64,000 nt of DNA from contig NZ_CP108454.1 of the NCBI RefSeq assembly GCF_036240795.1, forward strand, positions 1,178,001 through 1,242,000, written 5' to 3'. Of the stretch, positions 6,438-15,610 are shown piece after piece (position 1 is the stretch's first letter; each line of letters begins with the position of its first letter). The stretch is from Streptomyces sp. NBC_01268 (lineage in GTDB: Bacteria > Actinomycetota > Actinomycetes > Streptomycetales > Streptomycetaceae). The notes beneath the pieces were generated by a model. That model did no database searches, was not told where the DNA came from, and saw only the letters and a list, made by a program, of their open reading frames with translations. The position numbers and the translations under genes were made by a program.

Positions 6438-8843
6438 ATGGCACAGGGCACGGTCCAGGTGACGCACACCGGCACGTCGCGGTGGCGGCGCCGCACGGGC
6501 GAGTACGCCTCCCTCGCCGCCGCCCTGGAGGCCGCGGGCGACGGCGACACCCTCACCGTGGCCCCCGGCACCTACCGGGAGAACCTGGTGATCCAGCGGG
6601 CCGTCACCCTGCGCGGCGGGGACGGCGGCTCGGTGCGGATCGCGCCGGCCGACGGGGTCCCGCTGACCGTACGGGCCTCGGCCACCCTGCGGGACCTGCA
6701 CGTCGAGGGGCAGGACGCGGCGGCACCCGCGCTGCTCGTGGAGGACGGCACGCCGGAACTGCTCGACCTGCGGATCAGCACCCGCTCCGCCGCCGGCATC
6801 GAGGTGCGCGGCGCGGCCCGCCCCACGGTCCGCCGCTGCACCGTGGACAACCCGGCGGGCGTCGGCATCGCCGTGCTCGACGGCGCGGGCGGCGTGTTCG
6901 AGGAGTGCGAGGTCGTCGCCGCCGGCCAGTCCGGGATCTCCGTGCGCGGCGGCGCCCACCCCCGGCTCGAACGCTGCCGGGTGCACCACGCCTCGGGCGC
7001 CGGCATCGCCGTCAACGGCGAGGGCAGCGGCCTGGAGGCGCTCGGCTGCGAGGTGTACGAGATCAAGGGCACCGGCCTGCAGATCGCCTCCCGCGCCACG
7101 GCGCACATCGGCGACTCCACCGTGCACCGGACGTCCGCCGACGGCATCACCCTCGACACCGACGCCGTGCTCACCCTCTCCGACTGCGACATCCACGACA
7201 TCCCCGAGAACGCCGTGGACCTGCGCTCGCGTTCGGTCCTCACGCTGACCCGCTCGACGGTGCGCCGCTTCGGGCGCAACGGCCTGTCGGTCTGGGACCC
7301 CGGGACCCGCGTGGACGCCAACCAGTGCGAGATCCACGACAGCACGGGCGACTACCCGGCGGTCTGGGTGAGCGACGGGGCGACCGCCGTGCTCGACTCC
7401 TGCCGGGTGCACGACGTGCCCGACGCCCTGTTCGTCCTCGACCGCGGCTCGCGCGTCGACGTCGTCGACAGCGACCTGTCCCAGGTGCGCAACACGGCCG
7501 TGTCGGTGAGCGACGGGGCCACCGCGCAGCTCGACGACTGCCGCATCCGCGAGGCCGCCACCGGCGCCTGGTTCCGCGACCACGGAAGCGGCGGCACCCT
7601 CGGTGGCTGCACCATCGACGCAGTCCAGACCGGGGTGATCGTCACCAAGGGCGCCGACCCGACGATCGAGCGGTGCACGGTCACCTCGCCCGCCGAGGCC
7701 GGGTTCTACGTCTCGGCCGAGGGCCGCGGCTCCTTCCTCGGCTGCCGGGTGACGGGCAGCGGCGGCTACGGCTTCCACGTCATGGACGGCTGCCGGACCA
7801 CCCTGCGCAAGTGCCGCACGGAGCGGTGCGCCCGCGGTGGTTACGAGTTCCCCGAGGACGGGCCGGTCGTCGAGGACTGCACCAGCGACGAGAGCCAGCT
7901 GCGGACGCCCGTGGTGCCGGACGCCGCCGCCGTGCTGACGGCGACGCGGACCGGCGGGCTGCTCGGCACCGTACCGCCGCCCCGCACACCGGCAGCCGCG
8001 CCCCCCGAGGAGCCGCCCGCGCCGGTGGAGACGCGCTCCTCGCACGAGGTGCTGGGCGAACTGGACACGCTGGTCGGCCTGGAGAGCGTCAAGCACGAGG
8101 TGCGGACCCTCACCAACATGATCGAGGTGGGCCGCCGACGCCAGGAGGCCGGCCTGAAAGCCGTGTCCGCGCGCCGCCACCTCGTCTTCACCGGCAACCC
8201 GGGCACGGGCAAGACGACGGTGGCCCGGCTGTACGGCGAGATCCTCGCCTCGCTCGGCGTGCTGGAACGCGGGCATCTCGTGGAGGTCTCCCGGGTCGAC
8301 CTGGTCGGCGAGCACATCGGCTCGACCGCCCTGCGCACCCAGGAGGCCTTCGACCGGGCCCGCGGCGGCGTGCTCTTCGTCGACGAGGCGTACGCCCTGT
8401 CCCCGGAGGACTCGGGGCGGGACTTCGGGCGCGAGGCGATCGACACGCTGGTGAAGCTGATGGAGGACCACCGGGACGCGGTCGTGGTGATCGCCGCCGG
8501 GTACACGGCGGAGATGGAGCGCTTCCTGACCGTCAACCCCGGCGTGGCGTCCCGCTTCTCGCGGACCATCACCTTCAGCGACTACGTGCCCGGGGAACTG
8601 CTGCGGATCGTGGAGCAGCAGGCCGAGGACCACGAGTACCGGCTCGCCCCGGGTTCCGGGGAGGCGCTGGTGAAGTACTTCACCGAGCTGCCCAAGGGAC
8701 CGGCGTTCGGCAACGGGCGGACGGCGCGGCAGACCTTCGAGTCGATGGTGGAGCGGCACGCGGGGCGGGTCGCCGCGCTCGCCGAGGCGAGCACGGACGA
8801 CCTCACCCTGCTCTACCCGGAGGACCTGCCCGAACTCCCCTGA
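6438..8843 (+). CDS. Right-handed beta-helix / AAA+ ATPase fusion (CbxX/CfqX type)
   Basis: 801 residues with two clear halves. Residues ~20-480 form a series of short repeats (DSxVHRTSADGI-like turns), which is the pattern of a right-handed parallel beta-helix. After a Pro/Ala linker (~505-530), an AAA+ module of the CbxX/CfqX/SpoVK group follows, with Walker A GNPGTGKT at 586-593, Walker B VLFVDE at 645-650 and a SRF sensor region. The AAA part resembles the ATPase domain of EccA, but no ESX secretion gene is nearby. Such modules remodel partner proteins, and the helix may be the substrate-binding arm. The partner is unknown. The 3' end overlaps the opposite-strand gene by 31 bases. Confidence 0.88.
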   Translation: MAQGTVQVTHTGTSRWRRRTGEYASLAAALEAAGDGDTLTVAPGTYRENLVIQRAVTLRGGDGGSVRIAPADGVPLTVRASATLRDLHVEGQDAAAPALLVEDGTPELLDLRISTRSAAGIEVRGAARPTVRRCTVDNPAGVGIAVLDGAGGVFEECEVVAAGQSGISVRGGAHPRLERCRVHHASGAGIAVNGEGSGLEALGCEVYEIKGTGLQIASRATAHIGDSTVHRTSADGITLDTDAVLTLSDCDIHDIPENAVDLRSRSVLTLTRSTVRRFGRNGLSVWDPGTRVDANQCEIHDSTGDYPAVWVSDGATAVLDSCRVHDVPDALFVLDRGSRVDVVDSDLSQVRNTAVSVSDGATAQLDDCRIREAATGAWFRDHGSGGTLGGCTIDAVQTGVIVTKGADPTIERCTVTSPAEAGFYVSAEGRGSFLGCRVTGSGGYGFHVMDGCRTTLRKCRTERCARGGYEFPEDGPVVEDCTSDESQLRTPVVPDAAAVLTATRTGGLLGTVPPPRTPAAAPPEEPPAPVETRSSHEVLGELDTLVGLESVKHEVRTLTNMIEVGRRRQEAGLKAVSARRHLVFTGNPGTGKTTVARLYGEILASLGVLERGHLVEVSRVDLVGEHIGSTALRTQEAFDRARGGVLFVDEAYALSPEDSGRDFGREAIDTLVKLMEDHRDAVVVIAAGYTAEMERFLTVNPGVASRFSRTITFSDYVPGELLRIVEQQAEDHEYRLAPGSGEALVKYFTELPKGPAFGNGRTARQTFESMVERHAGRVAALAEASTDDLTLLYPEDLPELP

Positions 8844-11212
8844 CCCGGTCCGCCCTGGTTCGCCGGGGCGCTGCCGCGCTGGCGGGGCAGGGCGGGCGGC
8901 AGCCGGTCCAGGAGTGCGGCGCGCACGGCGGCGAACTCGGGGTCGGCCTGGTAGTCGGAGTGCCCCAGGATCGGTTCGGGCAGCGGGTGTTCGCGGGTGC
9001 GCCCGTACGCGACGGGGTCGAGCAGCACCGGATGGTCGACGGCCGGCCGGTCGCCCTCCGCCGGGACCCGCACCGGCCCGCCGATCGGGTCGGTGGCCCG
9101 GTACAGGTTGCTCCAGCAGTGCACCGTGCGGTGCAGCCCGCGCAGGGCCTCGGGGCCGAAGTAGGCGGGGAACCAGCGCCCGTAGAGGCGTTCCAGGGGC
9201 GAGCCGTAGGTCAGCAGCGCGACCCGGCCGCGGGTGGCCAGCGGCAGCTGCCAGACGGCGGCGGCCGCGAGGACGCTGCCCTGGGAGTGGCCGGAGATGA
9301 CGAGCCGGCCGCCGGTGCGCCGGGTCCAGGAGCTCATCCGCCAGGTGAGGTCGGGCACCGCCCGCTCGGCGTAGCAGGGCGGGGCGAACGGGTGGGCCGC
9401 GCGCGGCCAGAAGGTTCCGACGTCCCACAGGATGCCGATCGTGCGCCGCGCGGAGGGGTCCTTGTAGGCGCGCCTGCCCCAGGTGACGAACAGCAGGAAG
9501 CCGAAGCCGATCATCCAGGAGCCGAGGGCCTGGGCGGCGGTGGCGGCCGAGGCGACCGCCGGATGGGCGCCGTCGAAGGCACGTCCGGGCACGTTGCCGC
9601 TGGCCCAGGCGCCGGCCACGGAGGCGGCGCCGAGAAGCAGGGTGGCCCCGGAGATCACACCGACGAGGTGGGGCGCGGAGTCGGTGAGGGCGGCACGGGC
9701 CCGGCCGGCGGAGATCTGACCGGTACGGACGGGGTCGGCGTCCTCGGAGGCGTAGTCGGTCTCGACGGTCCCGCGCAGGGAGCGGGAGGCGAGGGCCGTC
9801 CGGGCGACGAGGACCGCGCCCGGGACGAGGAGCAGCAAAAGCAGCACGGGGATGACCGAGGCCTGCCAGCTGAGCAGGACGGGCGGCCCGGTGATGAGGC
9901 CCTCGCCCGTGCCGGGGGTGCCGGAGCCGTCGAGCCAGTCGGCGACCCGCTGGGCGACACCGCCGGACATGACCCCGCCGAGGGCGCAGGCGAGCATGGC
10001 GACGGCGGGGCCGCCGAGCCCGTACAGGGCGGTGCGCGGGTCGCGGCGCGGGCGGCACAGGAACAGGGCGACCACGCCGAGGCCGACGACGAGGGCGCCC
10101 TGGGCGAGGGTGAGGGTGCCGAAGACGACGTCGCCCGGCAGGGTGCCGGTGGAGACCCAGCCGGGGCGGGACCAGCCGGTGTGCAGGGCGGTGAGCGCGA
10201 GCACCAGCAGGGCGGTGCCGGGCAGCCAGGAGACGAGGGCGCGTTCGATCCGCAGGTCGAGGCGGTTCTCGCTGCGCCCCCGGCGGCAGATCACCACCAC
10301 GACGACCAGCGCGAGGATCACCAGGGCGCTCCGCACGACCAGGCCGAGCGCCCCGAGGAGGCCGTCGGGGGCGTCGTGCCGGGCGGCCGCCCCGGCGAGG
10401 ACGACGGCGACGGTGAGGAAGCCGGCGGCGGTGTGCGCGGCGCGCAGCCGGGCGACGAGCCGGCGCCCGTACCAGAAGCCGGGGCGGCCGAGCGCGGGCC
10501 GCAGCGCGGTGGGGGTGGCGGCGTCGGCGGCCTCGGTGTCGGAGGCGGGCGGCTGGGCGGGGCCGGGATCGACCTCGTAACCCGTGGGCGGGCGCTGGGC
10601 CTCGTACGCGCTCCAGGTGCGGTTGGACAGGTACCAGAGCAGTCCGACGAGCGCGGCGGGGATGACGGCGGCGAGGGCGAGCCGGCGGCCCGGCTGGGAC
10701 CACCAGCCGCCGCGCTCGGCGGAGAGGAAGCCGAGCCAGGAGCGCTGCCCGGCGCAGGCGCCCGAGCCGGCGCACTGCCAGGCGGTCAGATCGAGGGCGA
10801 CCTCGCAGGCGGCGGCGGTGAGCAGGACGGTGAGGGTGAGCGCGACGAGCCGGACCAGGACGCCGTAGAGGCGTACGAGGCGGGCGTGGCCCTGGGTGGG
10901 CGGGCGCATCCAGTGGGCGAGGTTGGCGACCATGAACGGCAGGAGCAGCAGCCACAGGGCGCGCGCTCCGTTGCCGGAGGTGAGGTTGGACCAGCAGTAG
11001 GCCTCGGGTACGGGGCGTTCGGCGTAGCGCTCGGGGTGGTCCTCGGCGTCGAGATCGTCCCTGCGGCGGTACATCGCGGCCGTCCGGTCGCCGGTGACCC
11101 GTGCGGTGCGCGGGTCGTCCAGCATGTCGGCCGCGGTGGCTCCGCCCACGCCGTGGACGAGCAGTTCGAGCGCCGCACCCCCGCTCTTCGGGTCGGGTGT
11201 GGCAGGGGACAC
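8813..11212 (-). CDS. Large multi-span membrane protein with alpha/beta-hydrolase GHSQG motif
   Basis: 799 residues from the GTG at 11212. The N-terminus (ELLVHGVGG) looks like the first strand of an alpha/beta hydrolase with an oxyanion HG. A long region with roughly nine or ten hydrophobic spans interrupts the fold. Near the C-terminus ISGHSQGS follows, with G641-H642-S643-Q644-G645 as the nucleophile elbow. Later DPIGG and HSDYQAD could supply the acid and histidine. It therefore looks like a serine hydrolase with its core split by a membrane domain. It is a conserved type in streptomycetes without a known substrate. The gene converges on the beta-helix/AAA gene and overlaps it by 31 bases. 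Confidence 0.8.
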   Translation of the reverse strand: MSPATPDPKSGGAALELLVHGVGGATAADMLDDPRTARVTGDRTAAMYRRRDDLDAEDHPERYAERPVPEAYCWSNLTSGNGARALWLLLLPFMVANLAHWMRPPTQGHARLVRLYGVLVRLVALTLTVLLTAAACEVALDLTAWQCAGSGACAGQRSWLGFLSAERGGWWSQPGRRLALAAVIPAALVGLLWYLSNRTWSAYEAQRPPTGYEVDPGPAQPPASDTEAADAATPTALRPALGRPGFWYGRRLVARLRAAHTAAGFLTVAVVLAGAAARHDAPDGLLGALGLVVRSALVILALVVVVVICRRGRSENRLDLRIERALVSWLPGTALLVLALTALHTGWSRPGWVSTGTLPGDVVFGTLTLAQGALVVGLGVVALFLCRPRRDPRTALYGLGGPAVAMLACALGGVMSGGVAQRVADWLDGSGTPGTGEGLITGPPVLLSWQASVIPVLLLLLLVPGAVLVARTALASRSLRGTVETDYASEDADPVRTGQISAGRARAALTDSAPHLVGVISGATLLLGAASVAGAWASGNVPGRAFDGAHPAVASAATAAQALGSWMIGFGFLLFVTWGRRAYKDPSARRTIGILWDVGTFWPRAAHPFAPPCYAERAVPDLTWRMSSWTRRTGGRLVISGHSQGSVLAAAAVWQLPLATRGRVALLTYGSPLERLYGRWFPAYFGPEALRGLHRTVHCWSNLYRATDPIGGPVRVPAEGDRPAVDHPVLLDPVAYGRTREHPLPEPILGHSDYQADPEFAAVRAALLDRLPPALPRQRGSAPANQGGPGQGSSGRSSG

Positions 11213-11357
11213 TTCGGTGACTCGCTCTCTGAGTGGGAGGATTCGACGGCAGCATCAGGATCGCGGACGGCCGGGCTCCTCGGCACGGCCCTCCCGGATT
11301 CCGACACCCCTTCTCCTCTTCTTCCCTATTCCCTGCGGAAAGGACCGGCCCCGGCGG

Positions 11358-12185
11358 ATGAGTGACAATCAGAACCTCCTCGCGGAACAGCGGCGCGCCC
11401 TGATTCTCGACGAGGTGCGGAGGCGCGGAGGCGTCCGGGTCAACGAGCTGACCCGCCGTCTCAACGTCTCCGACATGACGGTCCGCCGGGACCTGGACGC
11501 GCTGGCCCGGCAGGGGGTGGTCGCGAAGGTGCACGGCGGGGCGGTGCCGGTGGTCGAGGCGAGCAGCCACGAGCCGGGGTTCGAGGCGAAGTCGGCGCTG
11601 GAACTCGGCGCCAAGGAGGAGATCGCCCGGGCGGCGGCCGCGATGGTGCGGCCGGGCACGGCGATCGCCCTGTCCGGTGGGACGACCACCTATGCGCTGG
11701 CCCGGCATCTGCTCGACGTGCCGGACCTGACGGTGGTGACCAACTCGGTGCGGGTGGCGGACGTCTTCTACGAGGCGCAGCACTCGGGTTCCGGCGGGGA
11801 GGCCCGGCCGGGGGCGGCGACGGTGGTGCTGACCGGCGGGGTGCGCACGCCGTCGGACGCGCTGGTGGGGCCGGTGGCCGACCAGGCGATCCGTTCGCTC
11901 CACTTCGACGCGCTGTTCCTGGGGGTGCACGGCATCTCGGTGGAGGCCGGCCTGTCGACGCCGAACCTGGCCGAGGCCGAGACCAACCGGCGGCTGGTGC
12001 GCTCGGCCCGGCGGGTGGTGGTCGTCGCGGACCACACCAAGTGGGGGACGGTGGGGCTGAGCTCCTTCGCGACGCTGGACGAGGTGGACACCCTGGTCAC
12101 GGACCGGGGTCTGTCGGCCGAGGTGCGCGAGGAGATGGCGGAGCGGCTGCCGGGGCTCGTGGTGGCGGGCGAGGAGTCGGAGTGA
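11358..12185 (+). CDS. DeoR-family transcriptional regulator
   Basis: 275 residues. The N-terminal winged helix (about 8-62: AEQRRALILDEV, VSDMTVRRDLDAL) has the DeoR signature. The C-terminal sugar-phosphate sensing domain (about 80-245) contains LSGGTTTYALA, VVTNS, LTGG and the EAETNRRL segment. Such proteins repress sugar or nucleoside utilisation operons and release DNA on binding a phosphorylated sugar. No sugar operon is adjacent, so the target is probably elsewhere or includes its own promoter. The ATG at 11358 has AAGGA some 14 bases upstream. The frame continues upstream, but that part has no DeoR similarity. Confidence 0.9.
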   Translation: MSDNQNLLAEQRRALILDEVRRRGGVRVNELTRRLNVSDMTVRRDLDALARQGVVAKVHGGAVPVVEASSHEPGFEAKSALELGAKEEIARAAAAMVRPGTAIALSGGTTTYALARHLLDVPDLTVVTNSVRVADVFYEAQHSGSGGEARPGAATVVLTGGVRTPSDALVGPVADQAIRSLHFDALFLGVHGISVEAGLSTPNLAEAETNRRLVRSARRVVVVADHTKWGTVGLSSFATLDEVDTLVTDRGLSAEVREEMAERLPGLVVAGEESE

Positions 12186-12213
12186 GCGCGCGGGCCCTCC
12201 GGGTGGGCGCCGG

Positions 12214-12672
12214 ATGAGCCGGTTCCGGGTCGAGCGGACCGTGGCGCTGCCGCCCGCCGAGGTGTGGCGGCGGCTGACGGACTGGCCGGCGCACGGCGCG
12301 CAGGTCCCCTTCACGCGCACGACGGTGCTCACGGCGGGACCGAACGCGGTGGGCACCCGCTTCACGGCGCGGACCGGTCTCGGACGGCTCGCCTTCGACG
12401 ACCCGATGGAGGTCGTGGTCCTCGAACCGCCCGCGCCGGGCCGGACGGGGGTGTGCCGGCTGGTGAAGCTGGGGCGGGTGGTGCTGGGCGAGGCCTCGTT
12501 CGAGGTGTCGGACGCGGCCGGCGCCTTGTCGGCCGGCGAGCCCTCCGGCAGCCGGGTGGTGTGGACGGAGGAGCTGCGCCTGCGCGGGGTGCCGGCCGCC
12601 TTCGATCCCGTACTGGCCCTCGCGGGACGGGTGTTGTTCGGCCGGGCGCTGGACGGACTGCTGCGTAACTGA
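12214..12672 (+). CDS. SRPBCC-family protein
   Basis: 152 residues of START/Bet v1-like fold: VERTVALPPAEVWRRLTDW at the N-terminus, the ExxPPxxP-like central strand (VVVLEPPAPGRTG) and a C-terminal helix (LALAGRVLFGRALDGLLRN). It follows the DeoR gene after 28 bases and precedes another SRPBCC gene on the same strand, so the three may be co-transcribed. SRPBCC proteins bind hydrophobic ligands in a deep pocket. Nothing in the sequence identifies the ligand. Confidence 0.85.
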   Translation: MSRFRVERTVALPPAEVWRRLTDWPAHGAQVPFTRTTVLTAGPNAVGTRFTARTGLGRLAFDDPMEVVVLEPPAPGRTGVCRLVKLGRVVLGEASFEVSDAAGALSAGEPSGSRVVWTEELRLRGVPAAFDPVLALAGRVLFGRALDGLLRN

Positions 12673-12733
12673 CGGGTTGTCAGCTACGGTGGGGGATCCG
12701 GATCCAGGGCCCGCCCGACGGGAGGCACGACCC

Positions 12734-13234
12734 ATGGCACGCCTACTGAGGCCGGTGGAGCTCGACTTCGCCGCGTCCGCACCGCTGCGCCTGGTGTTCA
12801 CCACCGGACTCGCCGCCCCGCCGGCGGCGGTGTACCGGTCGCTGGCGGTGGAACTGGCCAGCACGCCCGCGTGGTTCAGCGCCGTCACGTCCGCCACGCC
12901 GACCCATGACGGCGCGGGGCGGACGGTCCGGCTGAAGGGCGGGGTGGAGTTCCGCGAGACGATCCTGGCGACCGACCCGGCCGCCCGCTACGCCTACCGG
13001 GTCGACGAGACCAACGTCCCCGGGCTGTCCGCCCTCCTGGAGGAGTGGGTCCTCTCCCCCACGGCGGACGGCACCCGGGTCCGCTGGACCATGGCCGTCG
13101 ACGGGAACGGTCCCTGCCGGGTGGCGATGCGGCTGGCCCGGCCGGGGGTCGGCAAGTCCTTCCGGGACGCGATGCGCAACCTGGAGCGGAGGCTCACTCC
13201 GGCCAGACACCCGTCGCCAGGAAGCGCTCGATAG
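12734..13234 (+). CDS. SRPBCC-family protein (second copy)
   Basis: 166 residues from the ATG at 12734, which has GGGAGG about nine bases upstream. The body ([48 protein letters not shown], then a long C-terminal helix) fits the SRPBCC ligand-binding fold. It is only distantly similar to the preceding gene, so a tandem pair by old duplication is possible. Its last 41 bases overlap the end of the cysteine desulfhydrase-like gene on the other strand. Confidence 0.83.
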   Translation: MARLLRPVELDFAASAPLRLVFTTGLAAPPAAVYRSLAVELASTPAWFSAVTSATPTHDGAGRTVRLKGGVEFRETILATDPAARYAYRVDETNVPGLSALLEEWVLSPTADGTRVRWTMAVDGNGPCRVAMRLARPGVGKSFRDAMRNLERRLTPARHPSPGSAR

Positions 13235-14324
13235 TGGCCGCGTACGGCGCGATGTCGAGGCCCTGCCCGGCCAGCCAGGCGTCCGAGTAGTACTTGTCGA
13301 GGTAGCGCTCGCCCGGGTCGCAGATCAGGGTGACGACGCTGCCGGTGCGCTTCTCCGCGACCATCTGGGCGATGATCTTGAAAGCGCTCCACAGGCCGGT
13401 GCCGGTGGAGCCGCCGGCCTTGCGCCCGATCGCCGTCTCCAGGGCGCGGACGGCGGCGACGCTCGCGGCGTCCGGCACCTTCATCATGCGGTCGATGGCG
13501 CCCGGCACGAAGCTGGGCTCCATCCGGGGCCGGCCGATGCCCTCGATCCGCGAGCCGCAGTCGGAGCTGGCCTCCGGGTCGTGGTGGGTCCAGCCGTCGA
13601 AGAAACAGGAGTTCTCCGGGTCGGCGACGCACACCCGGGTGTCGTGCTGCATGTAGTGCACGTAGCGGGCGATGGTGGCCGAGGTGCCGCCGGTGCCGGC
13701 CGTGGCGACGATCCACGCGGGCTCCGGGTAGCGCTCCAGCCTGAGCTGCTCGTAGATCGACTCGGCGATGTTGTTGTTGCCCCGCCAGTCGGTGGCCCGC
13801 TCCGCGTACGTGAACTGGTCCATGTAGTGGCCCCCGGTGCGCTCGGCGAGCGCGGCGGCCTCGTCGTACATCGTGCGCGAGTCGTCGACGAAGTGGCACT
13901 GCCCGCCGTGGAACTCGATCAGACGGCACTTCTCGGGGCTGGTGGTGCGCGGCATGACGGCGATGAAGGGGACGCCGATCAGCTTGGCGAAGTACGCCTC
14001 GGAGACGGCGGTGGAACCGCTGGAGGCCTCTATGACGGGCGCGCCGGGGCGGATCCAGCCGTTGCACAGGCCGTAGAGGAAGAGCGAGCGGGCGAGCCGG
14101 TGCTTGAGGCTGCCGGTGGGGTGGGTCGACTCGTCCTTCAGGTAGAGGTCGATGCCCCAGCTCTCGGGGAGCGGGAAACGCAGCAGGTGGGTGTCGGCCG
14201 AGCGGTTGGCGTCGGCGTGGACCTTGCGCACGGCCTCCTTGAGCCACGACCGGTAGCCGGGGTCGCTGCGGTCGACGTCGATGGTGGCCATGGCACTGCG
14301 CGCGATGGCGTCGATGCTGGTCAT
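13194..14324 (-). CDS. cds1: PLP-dependent cysteine desulfhydrase (Cds1-type, cysteine synthase fold)
   Basis: 376 residues of the type II PLP fold. PLP lysine K74 lies in [13 protein letters not shown], the substrate loop is SSGST at 101-105 and the phosphate-binding glycine loop is GTGGT at 210-214. The extended N-terminus and the [11 protein letters not shown] segment match the mycobacterial Cds1 subgroup rather than CysK/CysM. Cds1 cleaves L-cysteine to pyruvate, ammonia and hydrogen sulfide. The gene converges on, and overlaps by 41 bases, the preceding SRPBCC gene. No other sulfur gene lies close by. A role in cysteine detoxification or sulfide production is inferred from the subgroup. 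Confidence 0.85.
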   Translation of the reverse strand: MTSIDAIARSAMATIDVDRSDPGYRSWLKEAVRKVHADANRSADTHLLRFPLPESWGIDLYLKDESTHPTGSLKHRLARSLFLYGLCNGWIRPGAPVIEASSGSTAVSEAYFAKLIGVPFIAVMPRTTSPEKCRLIEFHGGQCHFVDDSRTMYDEAAALAERTGGHYMDQFTYAERATDWRGNNNIAESIYEQLRLERYPEPAWIVATAGTGGTSATIARYVHYMQHDTRVCVADPENSCFFDGWTHHDPEASSDCGSRIEGIGRPRMEPSFVPGAIDRMMKVPDAASVAAVRALETAIGRKAGGSTGTGLWSAFKIIAQMVAEKRTGSVVTLICDPGERYLDKYYSDAWLAGQGLDIAPYAATIERFLATGVWPE

Positions 14325-14538
14325 GTGCGCCTCTTCTCATGGGATGTGCAACGGTGCCCCACTGACCGACAATACCGCTCTCACCTGGGCAAACGTTCCC
14401 TTTGAGGGTCCATAGGAGTGGCTTGCAGACGCCCGCGCGGGAGAGTTCGCGCCGCTTCCGCGAAAGACCTGCTGGTGCGGGGCGCGGGGGCCCGGCACAC
14501 TGGGGTGGGGAGTGCCTGCGCGAAGGGGGCGGAGCGAG

Positions 14539-14832
14539 ATGACGGAACCCGAGTTCACGGCCACGGGGGTACGGATCGACCGCTGGCCCAGGTCCCTGAC
14601 CCGCGCGGGCGAGGTCCGCGTCGAGGACGGGCGGCTCTCCCTCCTGACCAGCTACGGCAGCGAGATCGACAGCGCTCCGGTGGACAAGGTCCGGGCGGGT
14701 CGGCCCTGGTTCGCGAAGCCCGACGAGGCGGTGGCGACGGTGAACGGCACCCGCTACCGGATCTCCGGCATGTCGGACTCGGGCTCCGGCCGGCTGCTCG
14801 AAGTCCTCAGGAAGTCCGGCCCGCGCCCCTGA
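14539..14832 (+). CDS. Small hypothetical protein
   Basis: 97 residues from the ATG at 14539 (GGGGCGGAGCGAG just before it). The sequence (VRIDRWPRSLTRAGEVRVED, then LSLLTSYGSEID) predicts a compact beta-rich domain with a C-terminal helix (SGRLLEVLRKSG), reminiscent of PH-like folds. I do not recognise the family. Codon usage has the usual streptomycete G/C third positions, which supports a real gene. It stands alone, with 171 bases to the next gene. Confidence 0.7.
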   Translation: MTEPEFTATGVRIDRWPRSLTRAGEVRVEDGRLSLLTSYGSEIDSAPVDKVRAGRPWFAKPDEAVATVNGTRYRISGMSDSGSGRLLEVLRKSGPRP

Positions 14833-15003
14833 CCTGCGGCGAGTCGCCGCGAGTTGCGGCCCCGTCACCACTGGTTCAGGCTGGAACCACCTCACCGAGG
14901 GTTTACCGGCGGTGACGCTGCGAGTCGGCCCACCGCCCTGCTACACCGCATGACAGATCCGAACCTCCGTCTTCTTCCGGACCTATTTCGGGGAGTCGCA
15001 GCC

Positions 15004-15498
15004 GTGATCAGCGAGCCCAGCAGGTACTGCACGGTGGAGCTCCAGGCCCTGCCGCCGCGGATCGGTCAGGTCCGCAGAATCGTTTCGGCGCATCTGCGCC
15101 ACTGGCAGCTCGACTCATTGATCGACCTTGCCGCGCTCGGTGTCACCGAGCTCCTGACCAACGTCCACCGGCACGCCCAGCCGGACAAGACGTGCACCGT
15201 CGAGGTCGCGCTCCTGCTCGACCGCCTCACCGTCTCCGTCCGCGACAACGATCCCCGGATACCGAACCTCACCGAACCCTCCGACACCGACGACGAGTTC
15301 GCGACGTCGGGCCGCGGCCTCGCCATCATCGAGGCGATGAGCGAGAGCTGGGGCGTCCGGCCGCACGGCGATGCGGGCAAAGCCGTCTGGTTCACGCTCC
15401 AGGCGCCGCCGTCGCCGATGGCGGACCCGCCGGGGTCCGACGTGGTGTACGGGGCGACGACGGCGGGACCGCTGCAGTCGCCGGCGCTGGTGCCCTGA
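15004..15498 (+). CDS. Anti-sigma-factor-type ATP-binding protein (HATPase_c, SpoIIAB/RsbW-like)
   Basis: About 164 residues from the GTG at 15004, chosen because GGGGAG (14992-14997) sits seven bases upstream. The in-frame ATG at 14950 has no such site. Bergerat-fold boxes are present: N-box ALGVTELLTNVHRHAQ, G1 box DNDPRIP and G2 box GRGLAIIEAMSESWG. The family in streptomycetes acts as serine kinase or anti-sigma factor, phosphorylating an STAS antagonist in partner switching. No sigma factor or STAS gene is adjacent. The C-terminal tail is disordered and rich in P and A. A strong hairpin follows the stop codon. Confidence 0.87.
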   Translation: MISEPSRYCTVELQALPPRIGQVRRIVSAHLRHWQLDSLIDLAALGVTELLTNVHRHAQPDKTCTVEVALLLDRLTVSVRDNDPRIPNLTEPSDTDDEFATSGRGLAIIEAMSESWGVRPHGDAGKAVWFTLQAPPSPMADPPGSDVVYGATTAGPLQSPALVP

Positions 15499-15511
15499 CT
15501 CCGGAATCGTC

Positions 15512-15559
15512 GGTTCCACTGTCAGGGGCGTCCAATCCGACGCCTTTCACAGTGGAACC
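15512..15559. terminator. Bidirectional stem-loop terminator
   Basis: Outer arms GGTTCCACTGT and ACAGTGGAACC (11 bp, perfect) enclose an inner GGCGTC/GACGCC stem. It lies between the convergent ATPase gene (ends 15498) and ABC permease gene (ends 15611). No T-tract is present, as is usual for Streptomyces. Confidence 0.8.
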
Positions 15560-15561
15560 GG

Positions 15562-15603
15562 CGTCCCGGACGGCGGATCCGACGTCCCGGACCGCGAATC
15601 CGA
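15562..15603. repeat. 21-bp tandem repeat, two copies
   Basis: Copies at 15562-15582 and 15583-15603 match at 19 of 21 positions, both beginning CGTCCCGGA and ending ATCCGA. They lie just outside the stop codon of the ABC permease gene, between it and the bidirectional terminator. Confidence 0.7.
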
Positions 15604-15610
15604 CGCCCCG

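Noticed and set aside
6482..11365. Open frame of over 1600 codons on the plus strand
   Set aside because: Out of frame with the AAA gene and antisense to the membrane hydrolase gene. Composition is compositional noise without any domain.
6360..12365. Open frame of about 2000 codons on the minus strand spanning several genes
   Set aside because: It is antisense to the AAA/beta-helix and DeoR genes and out of frame with the membrane hydrolase gene. The product is low-complexity Arg/Pro/Gly/Ala. Such frames arise from the high GC content at third positions.
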